A stretch of DNA of 64,000 bases. It comes from Brassica napus (Eukaryota; Streptophyta; Magnoliopsida; Brassicales; Brassicaceae). The stretch is taken from positions 13,851,726-13,915,725 of the forward strand of contig NC_063437.1 in the NCBI RefSeq assembly GCF_020379485.1, written 5' to 3'. This document shows positions 24,772-35,329 of this stretch, one piece after another; within the stretch, counting starts at the first letter, position 1, and each line of letters starts with the position of its first letter. Position numbers and translations under genes: made by a program. The notes under the pieces are model-generated. The model was not told where the DNA came from. It did not search any database and saw only the letters and a list, made by a program, of their open reading frames with translations.

Positions 24772-25842
24772 TCAAAGCACAACATCTAGAGACTTCCTAA
24801 TGATAAAATTACCAGCGATCAAAGCATGATCATCACACCACTGATAAACTTTACCCCAAATCTGACCCCCTTGGCGTATTTCCAGCGAAACCTCCGCGCA
24901 GCAAACCTCCTTGGTTATATACAAGAATTCTCCTTTTCCATATAACAAAACCAGTCTCCCACCGTAACTCACAGTCTGCAACCAACAACAAGCAACACCT
25001 CTTATCTCAGCCAACAAATCATCCAAACCTTTCACCACTTGCCAACACTTGCGCTCTGGATCATACGCCCTCAACTCATTGTCAGACCAATCGTAAAAGA
25101 ACAAAACATCATCAACAACACAAGCGCTCTCACCCCAACACTTGGAACTCAGCACCTCGTCCGTCTCCCATTTGCTTTCCTCTGGGTCGTACACAAAGCT
25201 CTTCTCGAAATCCCTAATGTACATCTTACCAGCCATCGCCACCACACATCCATCACGTATCTGCATCCCCGGCACTGTCATCGGACCTTTCCATGTTTGT
25301 GTTTCTGTGTTGAACTCCAACATGGCCTTCGACTTTGGATCGGCATCGTGATATCCAACGACGTAGATTCTCTCGCCAACGACGTCAGCTACTGTATTAG
25401 ACAAGGGCACAGGCATCCTGGGGAGATGTTGCACGGTGTGAGATGTACAGTCGATGGTGTAAGAAGAATTAACCCCATCAAACACATAGATCCTCGAACC
25501 CACAGCTGCGAAGCTTCCATAAGGAGGTATAGCAGGAGGCAGCCCAGGGATTAGGACCAAGCGGCTGCTGCTATTGCTGCGGCGGAGCGTATACAAACGG
25601 TTCACGCGGTTGGCATAGTTATAGAGGAAAACGTAGAGACAATGCTCGGTGCAGCCCGGCGAAGATCGTCGCCTCGCGTATATCTCGGGCGACGAAACGA
25701 GCGAACGGAAGCGCTTCGAAACGAGAGATACTCTCGGATAGTCACATATCGGTAAGCGAGCTAAGATGTCAACGGCGACGTCCTCCGGAAGTGACGTGAT
25801 CGGAGACGGCGGCGGCGATTGCTTCTTCTCTGGCCAAGACAT
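24772..25842 (-). CDS. F-box/kelch-repeat protein
   Basis: Intronless gene of 356 residues. An F-box lies at about residues 15-60 ([15 protein letters not shown], then [20 protein letters not shown]), the part expected to bind an ASK/SKP1 subunit of an SCF ubiquitin ligase. It is followed by kelch-type beta-propeller repeats from about 105 to 300 (for example [37 protein letters not shown]), which in this family present substrates. The [11 protein letters not shown] segment after the F-box is characteristic of the large Brassicaceae F-box/kelch family. A (GA)n tract lies just upstream in the 5' UTR or promoter. The reading frame is intact; the substrate is unknown. Confidence 0.9.
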   Translation of the reverse strand: MSWPEKKQSPPPSPITSLPEDVAVDILARLPICDYPRVSLVSKRFRSLVSSPEIYARRRSSPGCTEHCLYVFLYNYANRVNRLYTLRRSNSSSRLVLIPGLPPAIPPYGSFAAVGSRIYVFDGVNSSYTIDCTSHTVQHLPRMPVPLSNTVADVVGERIYVVGYHDADPKSKAMLEFNTETQTWKGPMTVPGMQIRDGCVVAMAGKMYIRDFEKSFVYDPEESKWETDEVLSSKCWGESACVVDDVLFFYDWSDNELRAYDPERKCWQVVKGLDDLLAEIRGVACCWLQTVSYGGRLVLLYGKGEFLYITKEVCCAEVSLEIRQGGQIWGKVYQWCDDHALIAGNFIIRKSLDVVL

Positions 25843-25868
25843 GTTTAGATTGCAAAACCCTAATCACC

Positions 25869-25894
25869 GCGAGAGAGAGAGAGAGAGAGAGAGT
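25869..25894. repeat. (GA)n microsatellite
   Basis: About 12 GA units directly upstream of the F-box/kelch start codon, on the side that would be its 5' UTR or core promoter, where it reads (TC)n on the coding strand. Confidence 0.8.
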
Positions 25895-25989
25895 ACCAAA
25901 ATGGTTGAGTTTCACACAGTTCCTTTCCTCCTACCATTAACCAGCTCTCAATCTTAAACTCTAACCGGCTTTGGTTTCTCTGAATCATC

Positions 25990-27214
25990 GACTTGTCTGA
26001 TTGAACAAATTTTCTGACCGCCAGGAAAAAAAAAATACATTTTCTCACTTTCTTGCATAATTCGATCAGCGTCAAATAAGATTTGCACATTTATCATCCA
26101 AAAATTATTCAAAAATTAAAAAAATGTAACCAAAAATATAACATTTACTTTAAAAAAATTAAAATAAATCAATTTTCTTTTTTTTTTTTGAAAATTTGAG
26201 AAAAGGTAGTTAAAATGTATATATCAAAAATATTTAGTACATATAAAATTTTGAGTATTTCAGGTATCCGATCAGATTTCGAATAAAAAGCAAATCTAGC
26301 ATATACCTTGATGAATAATACTCATAAAATAAAATATATAGATATGAATTCGATCTGTAACAATTTTGTATCAACTTTTCAGGTAATTTCATATATATAT
26401 ATATAATATATCTTAAATATTAAATTAACATAATTTTTTTGTTTGGCGAAAAATTCAATTTTTTAATTTTGAAATTTTGATGGGATAATATGATTTCACG
26501 GTTTTGAAGAATAATTTAGTTTATGGTTATGGTGAAAAAACATGATCTTACGGTTTTGAAGAAAAAAATTCAATTTTACGATTTTTAACAAAAAAACAAA
26601 ATTTACGATTTTGACAAAAACACATCTTCTTACAGTTTTGGTGTGAACACACATTTTCTAATTTAAAATAATATATAATAGTTAATTAATTTCATAAATT
26701 TTATATTTACATTGAAAGATATTTATTTACTTTTAGATTTTGAGATGCAAATTACATCTAAACTTAAATTTTTTTACATCTCAAATATGTAGATATTATA
26801 AATTTTATATTTACATGCAGCATCTTGAATAGTGTTCAAAAGACGATATTTGAATATTTGCGTGGCCTTAATGGTTTACTAGAGTACAAAAAAAGCCCAA
26901 TAGTAAAAGAAAGAAGGCACCTTTCCTTTCTTCTTCTCCAACAACTTTTACCTTACGCACGTGAGACTTAGGGTGCGTTTCGACCGTACTGAAAACGGAG
27001 GAGGCGACGGTTTAGCTTAGAGCTCTGAACAACATCTAATCCAAGTTTTTTCCGGGCACCAAATCGAAAAGTCCATTCCATTATCAGTTCGATTCTCTGT
27101 TTCTTGTAGGCGGATCTAGTACTTGTTCTCGTAGTCTTCGTGTTATTAATTCATGTTTGCTTACGTATTACTAAACCCTCCAATATGTCTTACAGATTTC
27201 GAAATCAGCAAAAC
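25990..27214. other. Divergent intergenic region between two F-box genes
   Basis: Contains the promoters of the minus-strand kelch gene and the plus-strand AMR1-like copy 1. From 26480 to 26650 there is a degenerate array of words like ACGGTTTTGAAGAA and ATGATTTTACGG. It resembles, in reverse orientation, the minisatellite at 34640-35145. No gene seen. Confidence 0.45.
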
Positions 27215-28620
27215 ATGGCACCGAGAAAAAAGTCATCAAACATGGTTTGGGTACACACTCCTTCTCCCTCTCTTATTACATAACTTTAATCGAATTTCAA
27301 TAGCAGCAGAATCAGCTTAATTTTTCTTTCAGGTTGTGAAATCGAAACAACCAGCTAAAACGACAGAACCCGCAACTGAGAATAAGACATCTCTTCTCTC
27401 AGATAGTGTAAGAACGTGTGCGCTTATTTGTAGTTTCTAGATGTTGTGTCGCTTCTCAGGATTGTGAATCTTCTTCTTGCCAGGTTTCAAAACTACAACT
27501 GTCTTCTAAAGAGCAGCACACATCATCCGACTGGTCCTTTCTCCCTGAGGAGCTGCTTTGCATCATCTCCTCAAAGCTAGAAGACTGTTTCGATTTCATC
27601 CACGCCCGCGCTGTTTGCCGCCCCTGGCGATCCATCTTCCCCTATCCTTCTTGGCTACTACGCACTACCTACTCTCTTCCTTCGTTCGATAGGTTCCCTC
27701 GCAGACCAAGAGGAGGCACGCTCGAGAAGTTCCCTGTCTTCCTCTTCAGAGTCCGTTCTCCCGACACATTGCCTTGTGAGTTTTTCCTTGGAGGAATCAG
27801 ACCAGATAAGTCCGGGGACCGTGTTGAGCTTCCATCTCCAACCTTTATCAACACTGCTGACTGTCGGATTATCCCTCTGGGCCATATGTGCAGAATGGTC
27901 GGTTACGATCCTGATTCATTATCAAGAAGTTACAGAGGCGTGGCTATTCTTCCGCTAAACGAGGAGACAGGAGAGTTCATTGTTCTTATCGGCTACGATC
28001 ATCATATACTAGCGTTAAGAAGTACTGAAACGCGTTGGATGGAGGTTGATAATTGCTCGAGAGCTGACTGCAAAGATATAGTCACCTTCAGAGGTAAATT
28101 CTATGCGGTGTTCATCAACGGGGACGTATTCGCCATCGATCCTTACACGCTTGAAACGACGCCGCTGAGGCCACCGAATATTGCAGGGTGTGGAAGACAA
28201 AATTATCTGGTTCCGTACGGTGACGATGAGCTTTACCTTGTCGAGAGAATCATTGTTCGTAACAGTGTTTTGAGTTTTACCAAGATGGCGTGTAGAGTGA
28301 GTGTGCTGGATGAGGAAGCTGGCGAATGGGTCGTGGTTAATGATTTGGGGGACCGTGTGTTGTTGATTGGAAAGCCGGGGAACAGCTCTGGGAACAGCGC
28401 GTGCTCGGCTAAGGAGCTTCCTGAGGGTTGTGGTCTGAGTGGGAGCTCGATGTTGTTCATCAATGAGATATTCGATGAGACATTTCCTTATAAGTATGGA
28501 GTAGATACAGGGAACCCTGGAGATGACTTGAATGTTTGGAGATGTTCGAGAGAGACTCGTGTGACGATCCTCAATAAGTCTCCCATGGTGACTCTCCGGA
28601 TTGAGCGCGCTGAGCCGTGA
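27215..28620 (+). CDS. F-box/DUF295 protein, AMR1/SKIP23-like, copy 1 (intact)
   Basis: Three exons, 27215-27250, 27333-27407 and 27484-28620, give 415 residues. Exon 1 encodes a basic leader (MAPRKKSS) that recurs in copies 2 and 3, and the GTACAC donor was chosen because it is shared with them. The F-box is at about residues 52-95 (FLPEELLCIISSKLEDCF, HARAVCRPWRS). A DUF295 beta-propeller region fills the rest (FFLGGI, GDDELYLVE, LGDRVLLIG, ELPEGCGLSG, TILNKSPMV). In Arabidopsis the related AMR1 (At1g65770) is reported to repress genes of the mannose/L-galactose route to ascorbate; whether this copy does so is unknown. It is the most divergent copy of the array. The frame is open throughout. 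Confidence 0.88.
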
Positions 28621-28811
28621 TATCTTAATTTGGATTTACCGGAGAGATTTGTGGACTTTGTTTTTAATATTTTCTTGTGATTTGAAGCAGAAGTATTCTG
28701 ATATCTGATGATATTCCAGTTTTTATTATCTTGAAACTATGTTGTCTTAATGAAAAAGGTTTTGTCTCATGAACTTCGTAACCTCAGACAAAAGGTTCTT
28801 ACAATTTAAGC

Positions 28812-29240
28812 TAGGCTTGCGGATTTTTTCTGAAACGGACCAGCAGAACCAATCCAAAATTTTGGTTTTTGGCACGGTTACGATTTTGTGTTTGGTTTAG
28901 TGCAGTTTGATTTTGAAAACTAATTCGTTTTTTTTTTGTTTTGGTTCGTTTCTAAAAAATAAAAAAAAAATTAAAGAACCGAAAAACCAAAATTAACCGA
29001 ATTAACCAAAAAAAAAACGAACTTACTGAAAACAAACAAATTTAACCTACATTATTCGTTTTTAAAAGTAATTATACCGAACTCCAACCAAAATATCAAA
29101 GTCGGTTATTTTTGAAAAATATAAAACCGAAAAATAACCAAAAATCGAATCAATTTTATCTTCGGTTCTTTTCCCTGGCCAAACTGAATTAACTGATACT
29201 GAAAACCTTAACAGAAAAAAAAACTGTAACCACAAGCCTA
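28812..29240. mobile_element. hAT-type MITE with 8 bp target duplication
   Basis: The terminal word TAGGCTTGCGG at the left is inverted at the right as CCACAAGCCTA. ATTTAAGC is repeated exactly at 28804-28811 and 29241-29248, the 8 bp duplication typical of hAT elements. The interior is rich in AACCGAA/TTCGGTT words and has no coding capacity. Confidence 0.75.
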
Positions 29241-29459
29241 ATTTAAGCCCATGTAGTGGTTGGTGGGAACTGTAAGTCTGTAATCGCCCAAACTGAGTGC
29301 ATTTATAGTAACATGTTCTTTCACCGAAAAAAATGCATAACAACCAAAAAGCTTGATACAATTAGATGGATATCGAAATTTTACGGGTACGAATATTTTA
29401 TAAAAACATATATTTTAAATTTTAATCAAAATTTGAAATTAAATGTGAATTTTAGAAAA

Positions 29460-29560
29460 AATTAACTCCAAAATTAGTGGACTAAAATCATTTGGACGTT
29501 AGCGTCCAATAAATCTAAATATAGGGTATTCTAAGTTGAGAAAAAGTTAGACAATATAGT
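29460..29560 (+). repeat. Dispersed repeat, second copy at 34535-34622
   Basis: About 90 bp beginning CCAAAATTAGTGGACTAAAAT and including TTTGGACGTTAGC and CAATAAATCTAAATAT is shared in direct orientation with 34535-34622. At the second site it is part of a TIR element, so this copy is probably a fragment of the same family. Confidence 0.65.
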
Positions 29561-30683
29561 GATTAATATCCTTAACATATAACATTAGCTTCCTTCATAT
29601 AGAATTATAACTTCTTTCATAATGATGTTTAGGGTTTCCGTCAATAAGATAAATATATTTGACACATTTCATAATCCATGTAACTGAACATACATTCAAC
29701 TATTACAATATTGTCTAAATTACTAAAATTGTGTTATTATTTCAATTTAATTTTATCTGATGTATGCAAATCATATAGAAAATGTTGAAGCCCATTTTAT
29801 CAGGTAATTGATAGAAATATAATCAAAATATTATTTATTATTTTTACATTATGTTTTCGAGATTGGATTCTACATAACACAATTTTTTTCAAAATAATGA
29901 AAATGCTTGATGGAAATTTTCAGTACCATGTAAATACAGTTGTTCATTACATATAATTTTGTGACTAAAATAAAGATGTCTACTGTAAATATAGTACAAA
30001 CATAAAAAGTTATCAAAAATCTTTTTTTTTAATCCATGTAGAGTTGTAAGATGTTTTTTTTTTATGAAATAGAGTTGTAAGATGTTTTCACCTTTCAGTT
30101 TTCACCTTTCAGTTTTCGAATGTTGGAAATAGTTTTCACCTTTCAGTTTGTTGTTTTATTTTGATCAGAGTACAACAACATAAAACTTACAAAATATAAA
30201 ACAGAAAAAAATGTTTTTGTTTTGTTATCATGATAGTACAATAGAATAATTAATCATAAAAAACAAGACTATAAGAAAATGGGTTAAGAAATCTGTAGTA
30301 TATAGAAAATATGTTTTTTTTTTAATTTGTTTTATTATTATCAAATACTGTGGAAAAATAAATTGCAAAAGGAAAAATATAAGAGAAAAGATTTGAAAGA
30401 ATTTCTAGGTACATTAGGTATGGAAACAAATACAAAAGTTAGCATAGTAAAAAGATTTTCAAAAGAAAAAAAAAATTCAAAGAAGGAAGGAACAAAAAGA
30501 AACGTTGAACTTGGCTTGGTGATGATACACAGTTTTAAGTTCATCCTCATCTTCCTAGCTCTCGGGGACTATATATATTCTCTCTCTTTCTGTTTTCTTC
30601 TCCAACATATCTTACTCTCTCTGATCAGGTTTCCCTTTTTAAAAGTTGCACCAGCTATAGTTAATTTTTGGCTGAGTTTAGTG
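29561..30683. other. AT-rich intergenic DNA with a possible promoter at 30568
   Basis: No gene recognised. At 30568-30577 a TATATATA word is followed by a CT-rich leader, about 115 bp upstream of the inverted repeat at 30684, and could drive it. Confidence 0.35.
30040..30087. repeat. Micro-insertion flanked by 17 bp direct repeats
   Basis: AGAGTTGTAAGATGTTT is found at 30040-30056 and 30071-30087. Between them are only 14 bp, a T run and ATGAAAT, reading as a poly-A end on the minus strand. Confidence 0.6.
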
Positions 30684-31012
30684 CTTCCAGGTCGCATCTT
30701 TCTTTTCCTACCTCTAACTGGTTCTTTCTCAAAGAATTCTTCTTTCCTGGTACTGTAACTACGACCACTGGCTTTGGTCTCGTTTTAACACACAGTTCGG
30801 CAGTCTCCGCGTACGAACGTTGTGATTTTTTCGACTTTTTCCATAAGTGGGTTTAAGTGTAGGAATTCGCAACTTCTTATGCGTAGACTGAAGGACCTGC
30901 GCAATAAACACGAGACCAAGATCAGTTATGATAGTACCAGTACCAGAGAAAAGAAGAGTCTTCTTCGAAAAAGAATCGCTTAGAGGTAGAGAAAGAAAGG
31001 TGTGACCTTGAA
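30684..31012. repeat. Imperfect inverted duplication, arms of about 110 bp
   Basis: The left arm (about 30684-30792) and the complement of the right arm (about 30893-31012) align by eye over most of their length. Shared words include CTTTCTTT, TACCTCTAA, GATTCTTT/GGTTCTTT, CTGGTACTG and CTTTGGTCTCG/CTTGGTCTCG. The loop is about 100 bp. Transcription would give a long imperfect hairpin. The arms look like two opposed pieces of one gene or element; similar peptides (LPLTGSFSK and LPLSDSFSK) can be read from them. The source gene was not identified. Confidence 0.6.
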
Positions 31013-31124
31013 ACAATAAACTCAGTCGGAAATTAATCAGATGAGTACCTGGTGAAATTGCACATGATTACTAGTACCATCACAGACCGGACGAGCTACA
31101 AAAAGCAAGGCAAAACTTAAAAGT

Positions 31125-31408
31125 TATAAAAATATTTTTGAAAGAAAAATCATGTGCAATTTGTTTTTTTTTTGATAACTGCGGTGTAATCCAAACGCTT
31201 TCTAGGCCCAACGACTAATCACAGCTGTGAGTACCGCCCTGTGTTCGATTCCACTTGGGCACCTGGGGTGCCTTAAGTGATAAGAAAACGCGGATCCTGC
31301 GGCCTCGTAGTGATTAGTCCTTGGGCCTAGAAAGTCTTTGGAAGCACACTACGGTTATCAAAAAAAAAAAAAATTGCACATGATTTTTCTTTCAAAAATA
31401 TTTTATAT
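31125..31408. mobile_element. Foldback element, arms of about 98 bp
   Basis: Arms 31125-31222 and 31310-31408 are inverted copies: AAATATTTTTGAAAG, AAAAATCATGTGCAA, TTTGATAAC, TTTCTAGGCCCAA and GACTAATCAC all recur inverted. The 87 bp loop holds GTGTTCGATTCC, similar to a tRNA box B. It may be a foldback transposon, or a SINE-like sequence caught between inverted copies. No coding capacity. Confidence 0.65.
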
Positions 31409-32619
31409 GTTTTTTCTGTGTGTTTAGTATATTTTATTCTTAAATAAATAGTTTTGTTGTTATTTTGTATAATGCGTATATTTATATTTAATCTGGTATT
31501 TTATATTTTACTTTCTATGTTATATACTGGTAAAATATTTTAAATTAGTTTATAAAAATCACCATTATTATCTATGTTAAAGTATCTGAAGCTTAATATT
31601 TCCACTATGCATCATAACCATGTATAATGAACCTTTTAATTAAATTCGCTCTCTTCCACAACTTGAACAACACATCCATACGACTTTGAAGCTCATGTTA
31701 CAAACAAAAAATCTCACAATATATGGTCTCTATTCTCACAGACGACTGTTAAAAGTCCCAGATTCGATTCTCTATCGATGCGGTGGTACTACGATTCTCT
31801 AAAAAGAATTTTAAGGGTTTTCTTGAGTTTGGAATAACGCTTGCGGTAGATCTAGTCACTATAAAAAGTTTACCCAAAACAATTTTCTTTTTCATGCAGT
31901 TATCTATTTACCGTAGAAGGAAAGAAATGCAAGGATCTTCACATCAACTTCAACAACCGTTCAAGTTAATCGCTCTTCAGTTGACAGGCTCATGCGGGAC
32001 AGATTCCTTTCTTTTCCGGCTTCATCTCACCGCCAACAGTCGCTGCTGCAATTTCTACTTCCTACGCTTCAGGCCTCCTTAATCTCTCGCCATATTCTTC
32101 TTCTCTCTTTTGTTTATTGGGTTGTCTTTGTGTTTATTATATGCTCATAAGTTGTTTTTTTCAACACTGTAAAACATTAAAAAAGGTATGAAATTTAACA
32201 TGTTACTAAAAAAAATATCTCACAATGAATAGTGTCAATGCGTTGAGCTTAGCACTTTTGCAATTTCACACTTTTGGGAAAGAAATATAATTTCCCTCTT
32301 GCAATTTCTTTATGATAATCCCGTCTCTCATTCTCATTATTCAAACATCCTCAAGCTGCGATTTAATTATCTTTGTCAATTCCATAACAAATTATTAGGT
32401 CTTTTTTACTCAGGCCCACTACCGGATGTCCTTGGTTATTCAGTTCGTTTCATCATCAAAAATAAATAGCATGTTCATCAAGCCCCAAACTTTTTGAATT
32501 AGTAAAGCAAGATAATAAAATATGAGCAAGTTTCACTTACAAAAACTGTTATATATACGCAGATGTGCGAGGTGTATATGACAACTGAATTTTCAATGTG
32601 AGGTACATCTACAGTCTCA

Positions 32620-32674
32620 TAAGTCTCATGATATATCTTTTTTTTTTTTTGTAAACTAAGTCTCATGATATATC
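32620..32674. repeat. Micro-insertion flanked by 18 bp direct repeats
   Basis: TAAGTCTCATGATATATC is present at 32620-32637 and exactly again at 32657-32674. The 19 bp between are thirteen T followed by GTAAAC, that is GTTTAC-poly(A) on the minus strand. Confidence 0.65.
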
Positions 32675-33164
32675 ACTAACAAACCAAACAATTCTGGAGG
32701 CTTTCTTGGCTGCTACAATGGCAAGTCTACAGTTACAAACGCAGATATATCTATGTTATTTTATCTAGCATTTCATCTCTTTTGTAACTCTTATGGGCAT
32801 TACAAATGGCAGATGTTTCAGCTTAAACCTCGCAAACATCCATTTTTAATATACTCAATAGGTTTTATAAAAAAAGGCAAACGCCTATAAAGAAAAATAC
32901 ATGTATCTGATTATGATTTTACTTTGCATATGAATGTATTTTAATTCACCCGAGCCCCTCTTCAACGTTAGATGCTTTGAGGTTGTAACAATTATATCAC
33001 ATATGTGAATTGATGGTTAAAAAAATATAGACTAAAATGAACATGACTCGCTAAAGATGTCACTGAATATATACATGTTGATTGATTCTAGCACCTTAAA
33101 CAGGTAAGTTTTGCAAATTGTAAATGAAATATTCTTGGTACAATTTTATGAGTTGAATGAAATG

Positions 33165-33212
33165 TATGTGTGTGTGTGTATATATATATATATATTATAT
33201 ATATATATATAT
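33165..33212. repeat. (TG)n(TA)n microsatellite
   Basis: A short TG repeat passes directly into a TA repeat of about 35 bp, interrupted once by TATT. Confidence 0.85.
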
Positions 33213-33713
33213 TTGTAACTCCTGTAAATTTCTTCGATCATGGAATATTCTTGCCTTCTTGGACAACAAATCTAAACGATAGCTTGGGCGTAGACAACAT
33301 AAACATCAGACAGGTAATAGTTACTATTAAAAATATAATTATCTGTTCTGAATCAATTATATAATGAATTAATGATGCTTTGAAACTGCTGACTTCTATT
33401 CTCATGATTTTTTTTTTTCACAACACTCCGAAGAGACTATGAGTAAGAAAAGATAATATGTTATCAGCAGTAAGTAATGATAAAATCAAAAGGCGACAAA
33501 CACTACTTCACAACAAGCTTCCGGTCATTCCCTTGAAAAGTTAGGGCAAACGAACTAAATGTTTCCACCTAGATTAATCGAATAATTCAATTATTTTATT
33601 TTATTTGAGAGTTACCGTAAGCTATATACAGTTCACATGACTAAAGGAAAAAGAACACTTACACCATTTTTGTATAGTGCCTTAATTAGGAAGTTCTTCT
33701 GTCTATCTTAAAT

Positions 33714-33759
33714 AAGTATAAAATACAATTTTACCAAAAAAAAAAAGTATAAAATACAA
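33714..33759. repeat. Micro-insertion flanked by 15 bp direct repeats
   Basis: AAGTATAAAATACAA occurs at 33714-33728 and 33745-33759. The 16 bp between are TTTTACC and an A run. Confidence 0.6.
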
Positions 33760-34085
33760 ATCAGTAAATCTGAATCTATTATCTCACAAGAAAACCTAAC
33801 TATCTTAATTCAATCTTATAGAAAATGGAATCTAAAACCGAATCAGCTTAGATATACTGGAATATACATAAAAATAAAAGGAACACCCACAGATTACCCA
33901 GCTATAAGCATTTACGCCAAAGGGCCATTGGAGACAACATCAGCCAAATCATTCTTCAAAACCTTGATCGTAGCAACATTTTCCTTTACAAAACATCAAT
34001 GTGATGACTGCATCACAAGTACACCATGGCTTGATCCTATCCTGATTTGGGTTTCACATTCCAGATGAACCTACTCGCAAATAGG

Positions 34086-34434
34086 TAACTCAAAGAGGAA
34101 TTTGGCATGTTGATGACTGCATTTTATTTGTTTTTGCTTGGAATCCTGCTGGAACTCTAGCACTGCCTGAAATCACCACTATTCCGGTTTGGCTTACCTT
34201 GAAAGATATCCCCCATCATCTTTACTCCAAAAGGAAATAAGCTGGATAGCCTCAGGTATAGGTGCTCCAATGCTCACAAATAGACCATGGCTTGATCCTA
34301 TCTTTATGGGAGAAGCAAAAGTACATGTAGAGGTTAGACTAGATCGTCCTTTTCCACAACGAGCTGCTCTTGAAGATGAGGATGGATCTGTATTTGTGTT
34401 CCCGGTTATATACTCTTGGCTCCCATATATAGGG
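34086..34434 (+). pseudogene. DUF4283-type ORF1 relic, N-terminal part
   Basis: Plus-strand pieces encode words typical of the DUF4283 domain of plant non-LTR element ORF1-like proteins: ITTIPVWLTLKDIPHH, SWIASGIGAPMLTNRPWLDP, MGEAKVHVEVRLD and VIYSWLP. A frameshift near 34230 splits it. In intact relatives a CCHC knuckle follows VIYSWLP; here the frame runs into a TIR element, and the knuckle is found inverted at about 36390-36450. Confidence 0.7.
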
Positions 34435-35329
34435 ATGTCAAATGGGGTTAATGACCATGGATCAGCCAAGACCAAATCCAAATGGTCTGACCATATTAGA
34501 CTCAAAAATTAAAGTTGTCTATTTGGACTAAAACCTATTAACACCAAAATTAGTGGACTAAAATCATTTGGACGTTAGCATCCAATAAATCTAAATATAT
34601 GTAAGTTTAGAAAAAGTTAGAAAACAAAAACATGTTTTTATCCAATTTGCAAAATCACGTTATCCGTTAAAACCGTAAAATCATGTTTTTCTGTCCAACC
34701 CGCAAAATCATGTTTTTTGCCAAAACTGCAAAATCATGTTTTTCCGCCAAACTCGCAAAATCACGTTTTTCTGCCAAAATCACAAAATCACTTTTTCTGC
34801 CAAAACTGCAAAATTACGTTTTCCCGCTAAAATTGTAAAATCATGTTTTCTCGCCAAAACCGTAAAATCATGTTTTCCATCCAAAACTGTAAAATCACAT
34901 TTTCTCGCCAAAAATGCACCATCAAATCATGTTTTCTCGTCAAAATTATAAAATCAAGTTTTCCGCCAAATTTGCTAAATCATGTTTCCTGCCAAAACCG
35001 CAAAATCATGTTTCCCGCCAAATCCGCAAATCGTGTATTCCGCCAAAACTTCAAAATCACGTTTCGTCAAAACCGCAAAATCACGCTTTCGGCAAATTTG
35101 CATAATCGTATTTTCTGCCAAAATTGTAAAATCACATTTTTCACACTGTATATATATTTTTATATGTTAAAGAATGATGTTACAATTGGACCCCGTAGAA
35201 AATCCATTTGGAATAGTCCATTTTGGGATTGGTGCAATTTGAGCTTCAAAAAATAATGTCCAATAAACTGCTTTGTCTATTTGGACATACCCATTATACA
35301 TGGACAACCCAATTGACATCGTCCCTAGC
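34435..35329. mobile_element. TIR element carrying a minisatellite
   Basis: The left end TAGGGATGTCAA is matched in inverted orientation at the right end by TTGACATCGTCCCTA. The interior holds the 19-unit minisatellite and the dispersed repeat shared with 29460-29560. No target duplication was found, possibly because the flank is rearranged. The superfamily is uncertain; hAT is likely. Confidence 0.55.
34648..35145. repeat. Degenerate minisatellite, about 19 units of 24-28 bp
   Basis: Successive units follow the pattern AAAATCATGTTTTCCGCC then AAAACCGC, with substitutions and small length changes. Unit starts can be followed from 34651 to about 35127. The units happen to leave open frames producing repeated peptides such as SCFLAKTVK, but there is no sign of a real protein. 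Confidence 0.85.

Larger units (their letters stand above)
31409..34085. other. Long AT-rich intergenic stretch
   Basis: No supported gene. It includes a (TG)n(TA)n microsatellite near 33165-33212 and micro-insertions at 32620-32674 and 33714-33759. A 99-codon frame at 31783-32082 has no recognisable features. Confidence 0.4.

Noticed and set aside
30327..30758. 143-codon plus-strand frame as a membrane protein gene
   Set aside because: It overlaps the inverted duplication and AT-rich DNA, and its hydrophobic end is part of a hairpin arm. No coding signature was seen.
31230..31250. GTGTTCGATTCC as evidence for a complete SINE
   Set aside because: There is no matching box A at the right distance; the dominant structure is the foldback, so SINE identity is left open.
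31783..32082. 99-codon plus-strand frame
   Set aside because: No recognisable domain, no splice context and composition like the surrounding DNA.
34736..35256. Repetitive peptide frames (SCFLAKTVK-like) as a repeat protein
   Set aside because: They come from a degenerate minisatellite, are open in several frames at once and shift frame between units.
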